Shown here piece after piece: positions 36,963 to 49,243 of a DNA stretch of 64,000 bases. This DNA is from Anaeramoeba flamelloides (Eukaryota > Metamonada > Anaeramoebidae). The notes under the pieces were generated by a model. It did no database searches. It was not told where the DNA came from and was given only the letters and a program-made list of their open reading frames with translations. The first letter of the stretch is position 1. Every line of letters begins with the position of its first letter. The stretch is taken from positions 62,001-126,000 of the forward strand of contig JANTQA010000021.1 of NCBI GenBank assembly GCA_027625915.1, in the 5' to 3' direction. A program made the translations under genes and the position numbers.

Positions 36963-38965
36963 AAGAATATCATCAATTACATATTTTAGGAATTTTATCA
37001 AGTTATTACAATAAAATAATTTCTTAATCAAATTGTAATTTTTTAAAACTTATCATCTCTTCAATATAATCTTGTCTATTTATTTTCTATAAATATTTTT
37101 TTATTTGTTTTTTTATAACATTTTCATTTTTATTTTTAATCTTTTTTTTTTTTTTTTTTGTTTTTTGCTTTTATTTTTTATTTATTTTTTTGTTTTCTTT
37201 ATTTGATAATAGTTAAATTTAAAACAAAAGTGATTATAAACTCCAAATTAACTTTAAAAAAATTGAGGCAATTTATTTTCTTTTATTATATTTAAATTTC
37301 GCTATTAAAAATATTATAGCCCATAATTTAATTTTTTCATTGAAATATAAGGATTTTTGCATGAGATATATCAATGAAATAGTCAGATTTTTTTAAATTT
37401 TATTTTTTTTTTATAGAAATTTTGTAGGTTTGTTTAGGATTTTCTTTGAAAAATACTGACTCTAAATAGAAAACAATGATTCCTCTCATTCCTAAAGTAT
37501 TGTATGTTTGTAGGCTCTGAAAAAAAAAAAAAAAAAAAGAAAAAAAAAAGTGGAATATTACATTTATGGGCAGGTCACCGGGGGGGCGAAATTTGTTAGA
37601 GATTAAATAATTCAATTTCATATTAAAGAATATAATCCTAACATTATATTTTTTTCAAAAAAAAAAAAAAAAAAATTCACCAAGTTCCCCTTTCTTTTGA
37701 ATTTTTCATTTATAATTTATTATTTTCCAAGTTCCTAAAAAATAATTACAATTGTTTATTAAAAAAATATATAAAAAAAGGCCTCTTACTGTTTTTAAAC
37801 TGTTTTATTGATATTAATGAAGAAATTATTCTTTTTTTTTTTATCAAATAGATATATCTAGTAATTAAAATTTCGAAATTAAAAGGATAATTGAAAATTT
37901 TAATAAAATAAAATTATAAAAAGTTGAAAGCCTTTTTTTTTTTCAAAGTACATAGCCTATTTTTGACAAAAAATCACCCACACAGTAAACATTTTTCAAC
38001 TCTTAACGAACTGTTTGGACTATTTTAAAATTAAAAAATTTCAAGTACCTCAACTTAAAAAAAAGTCTGAACTTACAGGACTGGTCGAACCATTCATTTT
38101 TTGAACTTGGTAAAACTGTTTTCTTTTTTGATTTTTTTTTTTTAATATTTTTCTCGTTTGAAGATCTTTGAAATTTCTGAAAAATTTTAAAAGAGCTAAT
38201 AAAAAAAAAAAACCAGAAAAACATATTAATTGACAAAATAAAATTTCTCAAATGAAATCAAGTTCAAAAAATTGGCCATAGTTAAAAGTGACTCTTATCA
38301 AGTTTGAATCCATTCACAAAAATTCACCATTAAATTTCCATATTTTTGTAGTAAGTTATTTCCAAAAAATTGTGGCATTTTTTTTTACCTTTCATATAAA
38401 ATCATCTTTGTTAGTGAAATTATTCATTAATTGGCTTTACCAAATTAAGTTTAATATAAATACCGATTGAATAAATGGCTCAGATATTTATTTCAAAATA
38501 TGAGCGATGAAATATTTCCAAAAAATGAAAAAAAAAATAACACTTTTTTTCGGTGAAAACAATGTACTACCAATTTCAATAAAAAACTAGAAATATGGAA
38601 AGGACACAAATGATTTTTTAAACAATAAAATGTAGTTATATGTTTTCAATTCGATTTGAAATTTTGTTGAGATTAAAAAAGTTATGAAAACGTTTTTTTC
38701 AAACAAAAAAAAATAATTTATACCTATTTTAACTCCTAAAAAATATCAGATAAAATCGAGATCAGAAAATTTCATATATTTTATTTCAGTAATACAATAC
38801 TAAGAAACAAATTGAATTATTATCAAGAATATATCGTGGTTAATTATTTTGGGTGTTTAAATAGTTTTTTGGAGATTGATTTTAAAAGATATATTTTAAA
38901 ATAAATTTGTCCCACTTCATTGGAATTAGCTTTGACTTTAAATTAAAAACCATTTGAATTTTTAT

Positions 38966-39428
38966 TAACTGTTGAGAGTAAAATGTTGGACAGAGAAAAA
39001 TAGTTCGACAGCAATTTTAATTTTGAATATTACTGAAAATGATTTGTAATTAATTTCGTTTGTGGAATAACTAAAGAAAATAACAATAATCTACTTATTA
39101 GAATAAGGATTTATGTAATTCTACTTTTTCAAAACCTTATCAATTATAATCTAAAGCAAGTTTAAAAATTACCATTTTCAGAATTAAGGGTAAACTTTAC
39201 TAAAACTTGGATTTTTGTTACAATAGCATGATCTACAATAGTTATCAACCATTCAAATAAGTATTCTACACAAACCACATATTAATGAACTTGAAACACC
39301 TTTAAACCCGGATTTATATAAAATTCACCTAGACATCAATAGGATTTGATTTTCAATTTTACTAATGTTACCAATTAAAAATGGTGTCCAACCATTTTTC
39401 TGTGTCCAACATTTTACTCTCAACAGTA
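38966..39428. mobile_element. 463-bp TIR element
   Basis: The left end TAACTGTTGAGAGTAAAATG and the reverse complement of the right end TACTGTTGAGAGTAAAATG match over about 43 bp, continuing to TTGGACA-x-AGAAAAAT-x-GTT. The interior is non-coding. Confidence 0.9.
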
Positions 39429-39586
39429 ATAAAATAACGAAAAAAAAAAAAATAAAAACGAGAAATATATTTTATGATATTGTAATTCGAACGTTTCAAT
39501 AAGAAATGAACAAATATGAATTAACATCATTTGTGGATCGGGAAATGATTATTTTTAAAAATTTTGTGTCATTGTTTGTAATGAAT

Positions 39587-40734
39587 TTAATCAGATTCGG
39601 ATTCGGATTCGGATTCAGATTTTGGTTCAGCTTTTTCAGAAAAGGCTTGAATCACTAATAATTTGCCTTTAAATTGATCAATTTTCTTTTTGCTAAGGTT
39701 TCCAGAGTTGATCATTTTTTCTAATCTTTTTGGTTCTGTTTCAAGATAGTCGTCACCTTTTTTGATCATCATTCTCATGACTTTAGCGTACCAAACAAAT
39801 TCGTTTTCAAGTTCTTCATTTTTCTTTTCTGTTTCTTCAAGGATGTTGTCACGCTCTTCGGTTTCTTTAACAAACCTTTGGGCAAGTTTGTCAAGTTCCT
39901 CGTTTCTTCCGGCGGCTGGGTCTAAGGATCCGTCTGGGAGGCGGAAAGTTCCTGCTTTTTCGTTCATAAAGTTCACTAAGTCTGCAACTTCTCGTCCTCC
40001 TGAATATTTTTCTTTTGATTCTTTGTCGTTTCTTCCAAAGAAGATCATTGTTGGGTATCCACTAATACTGAATTTTCCACACAAGTCTTTTCCATCAGTA
40101 TCACATTCAACTTCGGCAAGAACTACATTTGGTTCATTGACAAATGCGTCAGCTGCTTCGCCGTATGGTTTGGCAAGTCTTTTACAATGTCCTTTTTTTG
40201 GTTATGAATTTGTTTTTTTTTTTTTTTTTTTTTGTGTTTTTGTTTGTTTTGTTGTGTTGTGTTATTGATTTTGTTTATTTTTGTTATTTTGTGTTTTTGT
40301 GTGTTCACAAAAGTTTGTGAAATCAAAAAGAGGGAAAAAATTAAGTTAGAAAAATGGAAAAAGCAAAAAAAGATAAAAAAAAAAAGAAAAGAAAATCAAG
40401 AATTTGGATCTTTGAAATCAAAGAGAAGAAGTCCTGAGTTTTGGATTTGGAATAACGTACCACACCTATAGATTGTTAAGAAAAAAAAGAGGGAAAATAT
40501 TTTTAAGTTTTTTTAAAATTCACAAAAATTTTATTTTCTTTTTGAAAATAAAAAGAAAAGAAAAAAACAAAAACAAAAAAATTACCAAGTAGCATAAAAT
40601 TTGACCAAGACATCTTTGTTTGTATCCATAGCGATTTCTTCAAAGTTGTCAGACACTAATCTTACAACATTACCTTCAGTAGAAACACAAACAAAAAGAA
40701 CTACTGATAAAACAATTAATAACCCTAATTTCAT
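39587..40734 (-). CDS. Protein disulfide isomerase, thioredoxin plus ERp29-like C-terminal domain
   Basis: Three exons on the minus strand (40734-40586, 40465-40461, 40191-39587) join to 252 aa. A signal peptide (MKLGLLIVLSVVLFVCVSTEG) leads into a single thioredoxin domain with active site FYATWCGHCKRL (CGHC at 51-54) and the cis-Pro loop GYPT. The C-terminal 90 residues form a helical, Lys/Glu-rich domain like ERp29/PDI-D proteins (for example YLETEPKRLEKMI and KKKIDQFKGKLLVI). It should oxidise or isomerise disulfides in the ER, a plausible partner for the very Cys-rich surface protein in this window. The tail is SESESESESD rather than KDEL, so ER retention is unclear. The middle exon is only 5 nt (GTGTG) and supplies the end of Trp50, all of Cys51 and the first base of Gly52. 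Confidence 0.9.
40192..40460 (-). other. PDI intron 2
   Basis: A 269-bp intron with donor GTACGT right after the microexon and acceptor CCAAAAAAAG. It contains an A-rich run of about 20 bases near its 3' end. Confidence 0.8.
40461..40465 (-). other. 5-nt microexon (GTGTG) in the PDI gene
   Basis: On the minus strand the sequence reads ATCTATAG-GTGTG-GTACGT. Exon 1 ends ACT-TG and exon 3 starts GA-CAT-TGT. Only inserting these five bases gives TGG-TGT-GGA-CAT-TGT, the Trp-Cys-Gly-His-Cys active site; direct splicing of exon 1 to exon 3 shifts the frame and loses the first Cys. AG-GTGTG-GT was seen once in the region between the exons. Confidence 0.85.
40466..40585 (-). other. PDI intron 1
   Basis: A 120-bp intron, the shortest in the window, with donor GTAATT after ACT-TG and acceptor AATCTATAG. 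It is placed by the need to reach the microexon. Confidence 0.8.
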
Positions 40735-41344
40735 TATAATTTTAAAAAGAGTAAAAAGGAAAAAAAATAAAAACTTGGTTAAAAAACTTTTTTTATTCAA
40801 AAGTGAAAAAATTTTGATGATATCATCAGCATTGAAGAAGAAAAATAATATAAAAAATCCTGTTCTACTTTCTCTTCTTTTTTTATTTCCAACTTGGAAA
40901 ATTTTTTCTTTCCTTTGGTGGAATCATTCAAATACTTTTCATTTATCAAAAGTGCTGTAGAGAAATATCGATCCTTTCGGAAATAACATTAAAAATTTTG
41001 TGATTTAGGTTTTGGTATATTTAAAAAGCGAACCATGAATGAATTTGTGTTCTAGTTTTTTTTTGAATCGTTGGTCGGACTTTATTTAATAAAAGTCATT
41101 TTTGAAAGTAATAGTCCCAGATTACTGAAAAGGATACCAAAATTCAACTCAAAGAAAGAAACTATTGATTGGAAGAAGATAAGAGTGTTTGAGAACTTTT
41201 GTTTCTAAATTTAATACAATCTTTTTTTAGAAATCTTTAAGGGGAATGTAAACTAGAGTGAATACCTTGAGATTTCAGCCTGGACTTGAAATACGCTATT
41301 TACTCCCAATTTGTTATTTATACCCTCAAAAAATATAAAACTTC

Positions 41345-41826
41345 GGTTGTCAAAATAAATCCTGCAAAAAAATTTAATCGGTGTTTCAAAATAAAAAGCG
41401 TGATTTTTTGTTATATAAGACCTATACATTAACTGATCAAAGAAACCAATAATAAACCCTAATTAAGTATGGTATTGGTTTCTTAAAGTTCTATTATTTA
41501 TAAAGAAATTCTAAAAATTAAGGATCAAATTAGTATATATATCTCAAAAAAATAGATTCAAAAATTTTCGAGAACTTTAATCGAATCAAAAACACAAAAA
41601 ATTTTGAAAAGATTGTGAATATTAGGGAAAATTTCTCGACTAATTTGCTTTCCTAAATCAAATTTTACTAAAAATATCAATGACCTCACTTTCAAAATTA
41701 ATTTGAACTTGGGGTATACCATTGATTAGTAAATTGGATGTTAATTTGGTACAAGAAGAAGAAAAAGTATGTATTATATTTTGAAACACGGATTATGGTC
41801 GTTGTGCACGTATTATTTTGATCACT
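41345..41826 (+). mobile_element. ~482-bp TIR element, copy A
   Basis: It is homologous over its full length to 62249-62729 and to the split copy B. Shared blocks include GTGTTTCAAAATAAAAAGCG, ACCTATACATTAA and ATTTTGAAACACGGATTAT. The ends pair as TTGTCAAAATAA and TTATTTTGATCAC. Confidence 0.85.
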
Positions 41827-41869
41827 TTAATTTCCAAATTGAAAAAGATTGTTCATATTTGAAATTCAC

Positions 41870-43175
41870 TACTGTTGTACAAATAATACATGCTGAAAAG
41901 TTTAATCTGTGTTTCAAAATAAAAAAGTGTTTTTTTGTTATAGAAGATCTATAGGTTAACCAAATCAAAGAAACTGATATTTAACTCCAAGTAAATATGG
42001 TAATGGTTTCTTAAAGTACTATTATTTAAAAAGAAATTCGAACAATTAATTATCAAATCGGAAAATTTATCTCAAAAAATAGAGTCAATTTTTCGTAATA
42101 TTTTTATTATCAAAAAATATAAAAAAAATAAACAAAAAACTGAGAATATTAAGGGAGTAGCTACATCATAATAGATGATAAAAATTTAAGAGAGATGATA
42201 AAAGAGTAATTTGTTTTAGTGGTTTGTGATCGTTAATTCTTTAAAAATTATTTGATATTTTATTTTTTTTTAGTAATGTTAAACAATAAAAAAAAAGAGA
42301 ATATATTGATAAAATTGGTTCAACTTTATTTTCTCTTTTATTTAAATAGTTTTTTTTTGGGAGAAAATAATTTTCGATTCTTGGAATAAAATTTATAGCT
42401 ATTTTTGTGGTTTAAATTTTGTTAGAATATAATTATATTCACTTCTCCAATTCCACCAAATCCAAGAGTTTAAAATCCTAATCAATAATGTTTTACTATA
42501 ATTATTTTTTTTTTTTTGAAACACTTATAGCTATTAAAACCCCATTCGTGTTTTGTTTTGTGATTCTCTCAATTGTAATGGTGCTATTCTTTTTTAACAA
42601 AATTCATTTATCCCAAATATCATGAATAAAAAAAATCTTTCTAATTGTTTATGTATTCATTAAAAAATAAAATTCAAAAATGATGAAAAAATAACAAATG
42701 AAAAAATAAAATGCCACAATAGAATGTTAAGATAAGGATAAAAGATAATTCATTCAATATTCGAAACAAATTTAAATCAATTCAACTCGACATTCTATTG
42801 TGATAATTTCTTTGAGACTCTGAAAAAAAAAAATTAAAAAATCTAATGAATGTAGTACTTTAAATAATAAAAATCAATTAATTTCAACCAAAGTAAAAAA
42901 TGTTAATTTTCTGATCCTCTTCAAAATAGCAAAAAAGTGAAAAATTTTCCTTTACCATTGCTAAACCCTCAATAAAAATTTTCAACAAATTTCATTCTGA
43001 ATTTAGAAGGTATTAAAAACACCAAGGAATTTATCATCCATGCTTATTCAACCTTAGATATTTTATTGGATCGTGAATTAGGTGTTCCATTGAAACTACA
43101 AAAAGAAAAAAAAGCACAGATTTTATTTTGAAATATGGATAAGAGGCAGATGGAACACATTTTTTTAATCATTGC
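41870..43175 (+). mobile_element. TIR element copy B, split by a nested insertion
   Basis: It starts TACTGTTGTACAAATAATAC and is homologous to copies A and C up to 42148. It resumes at 42973 (AAAAATTTTCAACAAATTTC) and ends near 43175 (TTTAATCATTGCA). Removing the 824-bp insert leaves about 482 bp, close to the 481-482 bp of copies A and C. Confidence 0.85.
42149..42972 (+). mobile_element. TTAA-ended TIR element, copy 2 (824 bp), nested
   Basis: It starts TTAAGGGAGTAGCTACATC and ends GCTAAACCCTCAA, a decayed form of GCTACTCCCTTAA. It matches 14307-15689 over its interior, for example TAGTAATGTT-AACAAT, CACAATAGAATGTT-AGATAAG and GCAAAAAAGTGAAAAATTTT, without the 560-bp central insert. It interrupts copy B of the 480-bp family. 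Confidence 0.85.
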
Positions 43176-44714
43176 AAATGTGATAAAAGTTATTAATGAT
43201 GAAAAAATCTTTTCATTGTTTTATCGTTCACACAATATCACAACTGGGTCTAAAAAAAATTGAATGGTGTAAATATCTTTAGAGTAAAATTTCTATTAAT
43301 TGAGAATTTGCTTTTCTTTTATTCTGGAGATTTGTAAAACCCACGTGTCTCAGAAATAGTGAGTTTCCTTATACAATTGTATTTATAATGATTACATTAT
43401 AATTTTTTCCAATTCATTATTTGCCCAACATATGCTAAAGCATCAAATTGGACCCATTAAAACAAATTCAAAAATTATAAAGTATCTCAAGGAGTTTAAT
43501 TGTAGAAATAAAACCCGAAATGTAAATTTTGTTATATTTAAACCTTTTTTGAAAAGTATAGAATAATTTTTTAAGTGTAAACGAAACTGTATAATTTATA
43601 TGAATTAGATGATTTGTAATACAAATTATGCAAATTGAAGTCTGAACCCTTTATTAACAGTTTCTTTGCCTATTTAGAAGAAATAATATCTTACAAGATA
43701 ATGAAATAATATTTTTTTAAAATATTTGGTTTATGATGTATTAAAAGCATCATACTAACTAACAAAAAATGAATAAATTACCTTGCTGAACATTGTAAAA
43801 ACAACATTTATTTATTAATAAAAAGATATTATTTGATATTACAAAAAATGAAAAGTTACTCGATATTACAAATCATTTATACACTCTAAACTGAATTCTA
43901 AAAAATTGTAAACAGATGAAATTGTTCAACGAATAACAATACTGAACTTTTCAAACAATTTTGAAATTAACACAATTTCAAAAATCATGATTCTCCCGAA
44001 ATAATAAATTGATATATATTTAAATATATATATATTTATAATATAAACCCTTTTAGTATTCAAAACAACAAATAATAAAATATTATTTGTAATTAACTCT
44101 TCAATAATTCTAAATATATAAAAACCTGATATTTTAAAAATTAAAAAAAAAAAAATAAAACCAAAAACTAAAAAAAAAATATGAGTCACAATTTTTGAAA
44201 TGAGCATTACGGATTTTTTATTACAGAACTTTAACTGAAATAAATTTAACTTGAAATTTTTTTTTGCTAATAATTATATTTATTTTAAAAGACATTACAT
44301 AGTGTCAATTTTCTTAATCATTATTTGACTTTTCGAAGATCTTTTTTTTTTTTCACATCTTTTGCAAAAAAAAAAGTCTCAAAAAAAAAAAAAAAAAAAA
44401 AGAGAAAAAATTTTCAAAATAAAAAAAACAAGAATAATATCAAAAATTTGAAAATATTTTTTTTGATAAGAATACAGAGTACACACTTAAGTAAAATTTC
44501 CATTAACATTATGAAATGAGTCAATTTTTTTTTGAAAAATAGTTTGATTATTGAATTTACGAACTATTTTAAGTTATTTTTATCTTTTCTGTTTTATTTT
44601 CATTTATTTTTTCCAAATTATGTAATATTTTCCAAGAGATCGAAAATTATTTTGAATATTTGAACTAAGTTCAATTTTTAATTATTTTTAATATGGAAAT
44701 TATATCCAATCAAT

Positions 44715-45003
44715 AGATGTTAATCAATTATTTGTTCATTCAATAATTTTTATTGAAATGTGAACAAATTTACCAATACACTACGTGTTCCACCCATTTC
44801 ATTATTTTGGACACACTGGTTTTTATGCTTATATTTTATTTTCAAATTCTTTTATTTCAATAAAAATGATTACATATAAAAACATCAATTTTATAATCAA
44901 TAAACATGGTTTAATAATATTCTTTCAAAAATACAAAAATTTGTGATTTTTTTTTGCCAATTTTAGTTATTGAGTCAATAAACATTTTTGGAATGGGGAT
45001 TTT
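44715..45003 (+). repeat. Dispersed ~310-bp repeat, copy 2
   Basis: Shared words with copy 1 include ATTATTTTGGACACACT near the middle and TTTTTGGAATGGGG at the right end, with similar spacing. The left part is more diverged. Confidence 0.6.
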
Positions 45004-45859
45004 TCACATAATTTTCTACTGATAGTTAAAGTTTCAGAATAAAAATTAATAATCATAATCGATTTTTTAAAAATTCTTAATAATGTTATCTGTCTTCACA
45101 TATTCTACTTTTATTATCTATTCTAAGTTTATGGAAACTTGTAATACCCAGGGCTATCCATATTTTATGTTACTTTTAATTGAATTCCCATGTCTAGAAT
45201 TGAAAAAAAGGTTCAAAAGAATATATATCAAACATAAAATAGTCCGAATAATACAAATTTTGATTTTTTTGAGATTTAAATGGGAATTAAAAAAAAATAT
45301 TGATACAAGAAATTGTACAAATTCTCATAAAAATAAGTAACATTTAAAAACTATTTGTTTGCCCCCTACCACTCTTACTTTTCACTTTATATTAGAATAT
45401 ATTCATGATCCTGAACTCTATAATATTTTATTATGAAATGAAAAGTAAGTCAAATAAAATCATTTTGATTTTAAACCCTTTTCAAGATAAAATGAGATTT
45501 TGGATAAGGTTTTTTCTGAAAAGGTAATTGTTCTAAAAAAAGGAAATCTTTAAATCCTAACAAGAACTTTTGTCTCAACTTTATTTCAAGTCAACAAATG
45601 TCTTGTTAATTATTACAGTGATATTCTTCAACTCCAAAATACTGAAAGACCTTAAAAATATAAAAAAGCTGAAAGTAAATTTCCTCTTCATACTTTATAG
45701 GTATTTCAAATTTAAAAGTAACAAAATTTTGTCTGTCTATATTATTTTTTTCATTTCTGTATAATTCTTTACAATGGAAATGCTTGGTTTACGTACAAAA
45801 TAAAAAAATACCATTAAAAAACTAAACAAACAAATAAATAAAGTTCACAAATTTTGCAA

Positions 45860-46023
45860 TACTGGTATTGGAATTAATAATGAAAAAATTTTCACTTCAT
45901 TTTCAATTTCCTTTTAAAAATTAAGACCACAAATCACAACCCACTTTTAGGAAAATACTATTTATAAAAAAAATCTGCAAATGAAGTGAAAATTTTTTCC
46001 TATTATTAATTTAAATATCAGTA
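45860..46023. mobile_element. 164-bp hairpin MITE, copy c
   Basis: It starts TACTGGTATTGGAATTAATA and ends TTTAAATATCAGTA. The inner arms GAAAAAATTTTCACTTCATTTTC and GAAGTGAAAATTTTTTCC pair. Same structure and length as copies a and b. Confidence 0.85.
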
Positions 46024-47719
46024 TATTTCTTTGAAATTCGCCCTTGAAAAAAAGAAATGGGATAGTTGAAGTGAAAATTTGTTTCATAATTTTGTCAAAT
46101 ATTGAAAATATCAAATAATTTTCTAATGGGAATTATGTTGTACAGATTCTCTTTTATAAGATGTTCAATAACCTATATTTTGTGATTTCTTTATGAAAAA
46201 TATTTTTTAAAGTTGACTGAATAAATAATTGTTTTTGTTTTGTCTAATAAGTGTTTGATTTTTTTTTAAGTTTTATAATAATTAGATGTTTTGAGTTTTT
46301 ACAAAAATACCAACTTGAAGTTCAATAAATATTTTTGAAGAAACCTTATTTTGAATAATTAACTTTTTAAGAAAATTAGAAAAAATCGGAAAACTTGATG
46401 AGAAAAAATATTTTTAAGTTCAGTTTCCTTATTAATCTTCTCTAGTGAACTGTTTTTTCTAAAATATTTTTCATTTGACAAGTTAAAAAACCCCTCAAGA
46501 AAATCTAAAATTGAAAGACTAGACTTCAAATATAGAAGATCTACAAAACCGTCCATAAAAAAACCACAATTATTTCAAATACCCACATAATTAAATCTGA
46601 AAAACAACAATTATTCAATTAAAATATTTCCAAAATAACATTTAAATCTTTTACAAAATAATAAAAGACAAAAAGAGGGGTTATTTTGATCATATTGGAA
46701 TTTTTTTTTTTAGTTTTCTGATTCTTATTTCCAAGAGACTGAAAAATCGAAACCATTTTTTCCGTTTAAAGTTGGTAGTGTTGAATCTGACTATTTTCCA
46801 AAGAGTTAACCAAGCACCAAAAAAAAATAATTATAGTAATTTTTAGAACTTTTTAGAATTTTTCACCTAAAAAGAGGTAAATTTGATTCTCTTTTTATGT
46901 GGACGACCTTGAAAACATCAAATTGCGAATGTGTAGAATGATAAATATTAGAATTGTAAAAAATGGTTTTTAGAAAAAAAATTGTTTACAAATCAAAAGA
47001 AATCGTAAATCATCCAAGTTTTAATGTGAGATTTTTTTTTTTAATACTATTAAAAGAAAAAATAAAAAGAAGTTGAAAAAGAGTGACAAAAAGTTTTTTT
47101 TTTTTGAATAAAAATACTTGGTTTGCCAAGAAACTCATATTTTGAATAATCAAACTTTTGACAAATGATCATAAATTAAAAAGGAAAAATTTTTTTTTAA
47201 AAATTTTTTAACTATTTTTTGACAAAATTTGATTTAAAAAAGTGAATTGAGTAAAGCCAATGTTGACACATACTTCTCAAATACCGTTTTTTTAAAAGGA
47301 ATGAAAAATTGTTCACACATAGCAAAAGTGTATTTTTTTTTCAATTAATTCACTTTAAAACTGATCAAAAAAAAACAAGAAAAAATTTTTTTGTTCTCAA
47401 AATGAATTCTTAAAAAAGATCAGGTTTTACTATCCTTTCTCTAGATAAAAAAAAATCGATAAAAAACAAAAGTTGGAATAATTACTAAAAATTAATTTTT
47501 ACCAATCAAAGACAAAAAGAAAGTACTTAACGAAACTCAAAAAAAAAGAGTCTTGAATTTATTGTCTTCAAAGAAAAAAAACAAAACAAAAAGTCTTTTC
47601 ATTTTTTTTTTTTTTATTTATTTTAATTTTCTCTTTTTCAATAAATTTTCCGTTTAAATATTTGTAAATAATAATTGTATAATCTATATACCAATACACT
47701 AATATAACACTTCACTCTT

Positions 47720-48958
47720 ATGAACAAAAAACGAGACTTAACACGAAGGAAGACTGTGAACCAAGAAAGGATCTCCAAATTGATACAAATGGGTACAGGG
47801 ATTGTAAAAGGAATGACAACAGCTCAATTGTCACTTCAAAACGCACCGAAGGAGTTGAGTATGCATTGTGGTGCTGTGGAAAAAATTATCAATACAAGAA
47901 CAAAGGAAAATGTGAGGATAGAAGTAAAGGACTTAATTTTAACATTTTTGTCAAAATTTAACTTGTTGCCATCAAATTTCGCGACTTTGTGTGTTGACGG
48001 GTGGATAGTTTTCTCCCCAACTAAACCCAACAAAATAGATAGTTGGGTCGAATACCTTGGCACGACACAATTCCAAAAAAAACTTCCAAAAATCATTCAA
48101 GTTGTTGCAAATTGTTATAAACAATTTCCAAAAATGTTTAAGGGAATGGAAAGCAAATTCTTAAAAACAAATTATCACTTACCCAAACAAGTTACAATTG
48201 AAAAAAGTGCCTTAAAGGTGCTTTGTCAACAAGAAACCCAGAAAAATGTGAAAAACCAAATGAAAAAGCTTTATCGTGGGTTATCTTTTTTCTTTAAAGC
48301 AAGATTTAATTTGATCAATGGCACTAAGAAGAACAGATTAAGAATGACTTTTGTTTTAAATTTACAGAATGCAAAAGGTAGCCAAGACGCAATTAAATGG
48401 GAAAATACACTCAACCAATTGATCAAAAACAGGAACCTGTATGCCAAAAGGAATGACATCAAGCCTAGTTCAAGCTATAAAAACTCTAACACAACCACAA
48501 ATACAAATATAAACACAAATCCAAATATAAACACAATTACTCTCAAAACTTTTCAAGTTTCACAAAGTTTACAAAAACTCAAAAGTTCACAAAAGCTACA
48601 AAGCCCACAAGAGTTACCAAGTTTACCATACAATAACAATTTTACAAGCAACCCTAATTATCTTTTTAAGACAATAAATAATAGGAATCGAAATTATCCA
48701 AACACAAAGATGCTTCTGATCCCACGTTCATCATCAATAAACAAGACGAACAATTTGATCAATAGTGATACTCCATTTTTCTTAAATAATTCACAACAAC
48801 GTCCCCAGTTCCAATTAAAAAACAACTGTTTTTCTGTAAAAATGCGAAAAATTGAAAAATTGAAAAATGATTCTGAAAAATTATCGGAAGAAGATTTGAA
48901 ATTTGAGATTGTAAATTTACTAGTCCATCTCAAAAATATTTCAAATCATCAAAAATAA
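47720..48958 (+). CDS. Unrecognised 412-aa protein
   Basis: A single open frame from ATG 47720. The N-terminal half (about residues 45-215) is of normal complexity and mixes helical and hydrophobic segments, including LILTFLSKFNLLPSNFATLC and VDGWIVFSP, so it probably folds. Residues 245-345 are Asn-, Ser- and Gln-rich, with NTNxN and KLQSPQE-like repeats. The last 45 residues are Lys/Glu-rich and likely form a coiled coil. There is no signal peptide or membrane helix. I do not recognise a family and assign no function. Gene-free regions of more than 4 kb lie on both sides. Confidence 0.75.
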   Translation: MNKKRDLTRRKTVNQERISKLIQMGTGIVKGMTTAQLSLQNAPKELSMHCGAVEKIINTRTKENVRIEVKDLILTFLSKFNLLPSNFATLCVDGWIVFSPTKPNKIDSWVEYLGTTQFQKKLPKIIQVVANCYKQFPKMFKGMESKFLKTNYHLPKQVTIEKSALKVLCQQETQKNVKNQMKKLYRGLSFFFKARFNLINGTKKNRLRMTFVLNLQNAKGSQDAIKWENTLNQLIKNRNLYAKRNDIKPSSSYKNSNTTTNTNINTNPNINTITLKTFQVSQSLQKLKSSQKLQSPQELPSLPYNNNFTSNPNYLFKTINNRNRNYPNTKMLLIPRSSSINKTNNLINSDTPFFLNNSQQRPQFQLKNNCFSVKMRKIEKLKNDSEKLSEEDLKFEIVNLLVHLKNISNHQK

Positions 48959-49243
48959 AAAACTTTTAAGATTTTGATTCTTGTAAGATCATATGTAATA
49001 TCAAAAATTTTAAATATGTTGTTTTTTTTGTTTGTTATTTTTTTTTTACGATTTGTTTGTTGACAAGTTTTAATTAAAGAGGAGAAATAGAAAAGTATCT
49101 CAATGACCTCTTTTGTCATAATTTTTGATCATTATGGATTTTTTTTTAAGAGGGCAAGAATCTAATGTATAAAATTATTCATTTCTTTATCCAAATTCAA
49201 AGTAGATCAGAGACTACAATTATTGAATAATGTTTGAACTCGT

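Larger units (their letters stand above)
34429..39586. other. Gene-free region, 5.2 kb
   Basis: A pyrimidine-rich stretch (about 34450-34640) follows the hydrogenase stop codon. Two MITEs (36764-36962 and 38966-39428) are present. I saw no supported exons in the remainder. Confidence 0.6.
40735..47719. other. Gene-free region, 7.0 kb, dense in MITEs
   Basis: It contains two adjacent copies of the 480-bp TACTG family (41345-41826 and 41870-43175), the TTAA-ended element nested in the second, a copy of the 310-bp repeat (44715-45003) and the 165-bp MITE copy c (45860-46023). No supported gene was found. Confidence 0.6.

Noticed and set aside
45083-45340. 85-codon open frame
   Set aside because: Its composition is Ile/Lys/Phe-rich like random AT-rich DNA, with no recognisable motif, homologous copy or splice context.
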